Part shown: positions 15,445-15,552 of the stretch, one piece after another | How the letters are laid out: the number at the start of each line of letters is the position of its first letter | Numbering within the stretch: the stretch's first letter is position 1 | Assembly: GCA_051984675.1 (NCBI GenBank) | Contig: JBPYFK010000079.1 | Coordinates: 1 to 15,552, forward strand | Reading direction: 5' to 3' | DNA: 15,552 nucleotides | From: JBPYFK01 sp051984675 | GTDB lineage: Bacteria > Actinomycetota > Actinomycetes > Mycobacteriales > Pseudonocardiaceae | Notes under the pieces: model-generated | What the model was told of the DNA's origin: nothing | The model's database searches: none | The model's input: the letters and a program-made list of their open reading frames with translations, nothing else | Translations under genes and position numbers: made by a program

Positions 15445-15552
15445 TTACTCCCCGGAGAGCCGCTGCGTCTCGTCCTGGATCTCGGCGCCCGCCTTGGCCA
15501 GTGCGTCGGCGTGCTGGCGGCTGTGGTGCGCGCAGAAGAGCAGTTCGCCGGA
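15445..15552 (-). CDS. DUF7455 family protein (5' part outside window)
   Basis: Only the last 35 codons are in the window, ending at a TAA at 15445. The residues SGELLFCAHHSRQHADALAKAGAEIQ are typical of the C-terminal half of DUF7455 small proteins, which usually begin with a CxxC pair and end with a C-x-H-H element that together look like a zinc ribbon. The CAHH at about the seventh visible residue fits. Function is unknown. The gene is convergent with sigA, as is often seen in actinobacteria. The upstream CxxC cannot be checked here. Confidence 0.85.
   Translation of the reverse strand, partial: SGELLFCAHHSRQHADALAKAGAEIQDETQRLSGE

Overview
The window is about 15.5 kb of high-GC actinobacterial chromosome. 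It looks like the order Pseudonocardiales (a Saccharopolyspora/Amycolatopsis-type organism), but the genus cannot be fixed from sequence alone. The evidence is the many GTG starts, TAnnnT-type -10 boxes and several actinobacteria-specific families: DUF3159, DUF3710, DUF3093, DUF4193, Cei, DUF7455 and a polyphosphate glucokinase. The order sigA-ppgK-suhB-cei-DUF4193-DUF3093-dut-DUF3710-OB-fold-DUF3159-trkA pair-TRAM methyltransferase-dxs is, from memory, essentially the M. tuberculosis Rv2703-Rv2682c neighbourhood. This is therefore core genome, not an island. I see no transposase, integrase, CRISPR array, tRNA or rRNA.

Left part (1-5497, all minus strand): a TRAM-domain RNA methyltransferase, then after a 292-bp gap dxs (first step of the MEP isoprenoid pathway), followed by an OmpR-type response regulator and its histidine kinase, which runs off the left edge. 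Middle (5710-9845): two overlapping TrkA-type K+ regulatory genes (+) converge on the pair DUF3159 membrane protein/OB-fold protein (-). Upstream of that pair lies dut-DUF3710 (-), separated by a 215-bp gap with strong hairpins. dut is divergent from the DUF3093 gene, and their predicted -10 boxes overlap, so both messages are probably leaderless. Right part (9870-15552): DUF3093 (+) converges on DUF4193 (-). A 465-bp divergent region rich in dyads separates DUF4193 from cei (+). suhB (-) converges on cei and is divergent from ppgK (+). ppgK is followed by sigA (+), the principal sigma factor, preceded by a sigR/SigH-like promoter overlapping a housekeeping -10. A DUF7455 gene enters from the right edge.

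Functionally the region mixes transcription (sigA), nucleotide hygiene (dut), isoprenoid supply (dxs), phosphate/sugar metabolism (ppgK, suhB), K+ homeostasis and envelope maintenance (cei), plus five conserved families of unknown role. The most unusual signal is a set of short tandem repeats at or just beyond the 3' ends of genes: response regulator, dxs, dut, the DUF3093 gene and the DUF3093/DUF4193 spacer. Three extend C-termini with repeated peptides. One has a 16-bp unit that straddles a stop codon and is read in two frames. I see no clearly new multi-gene system here.
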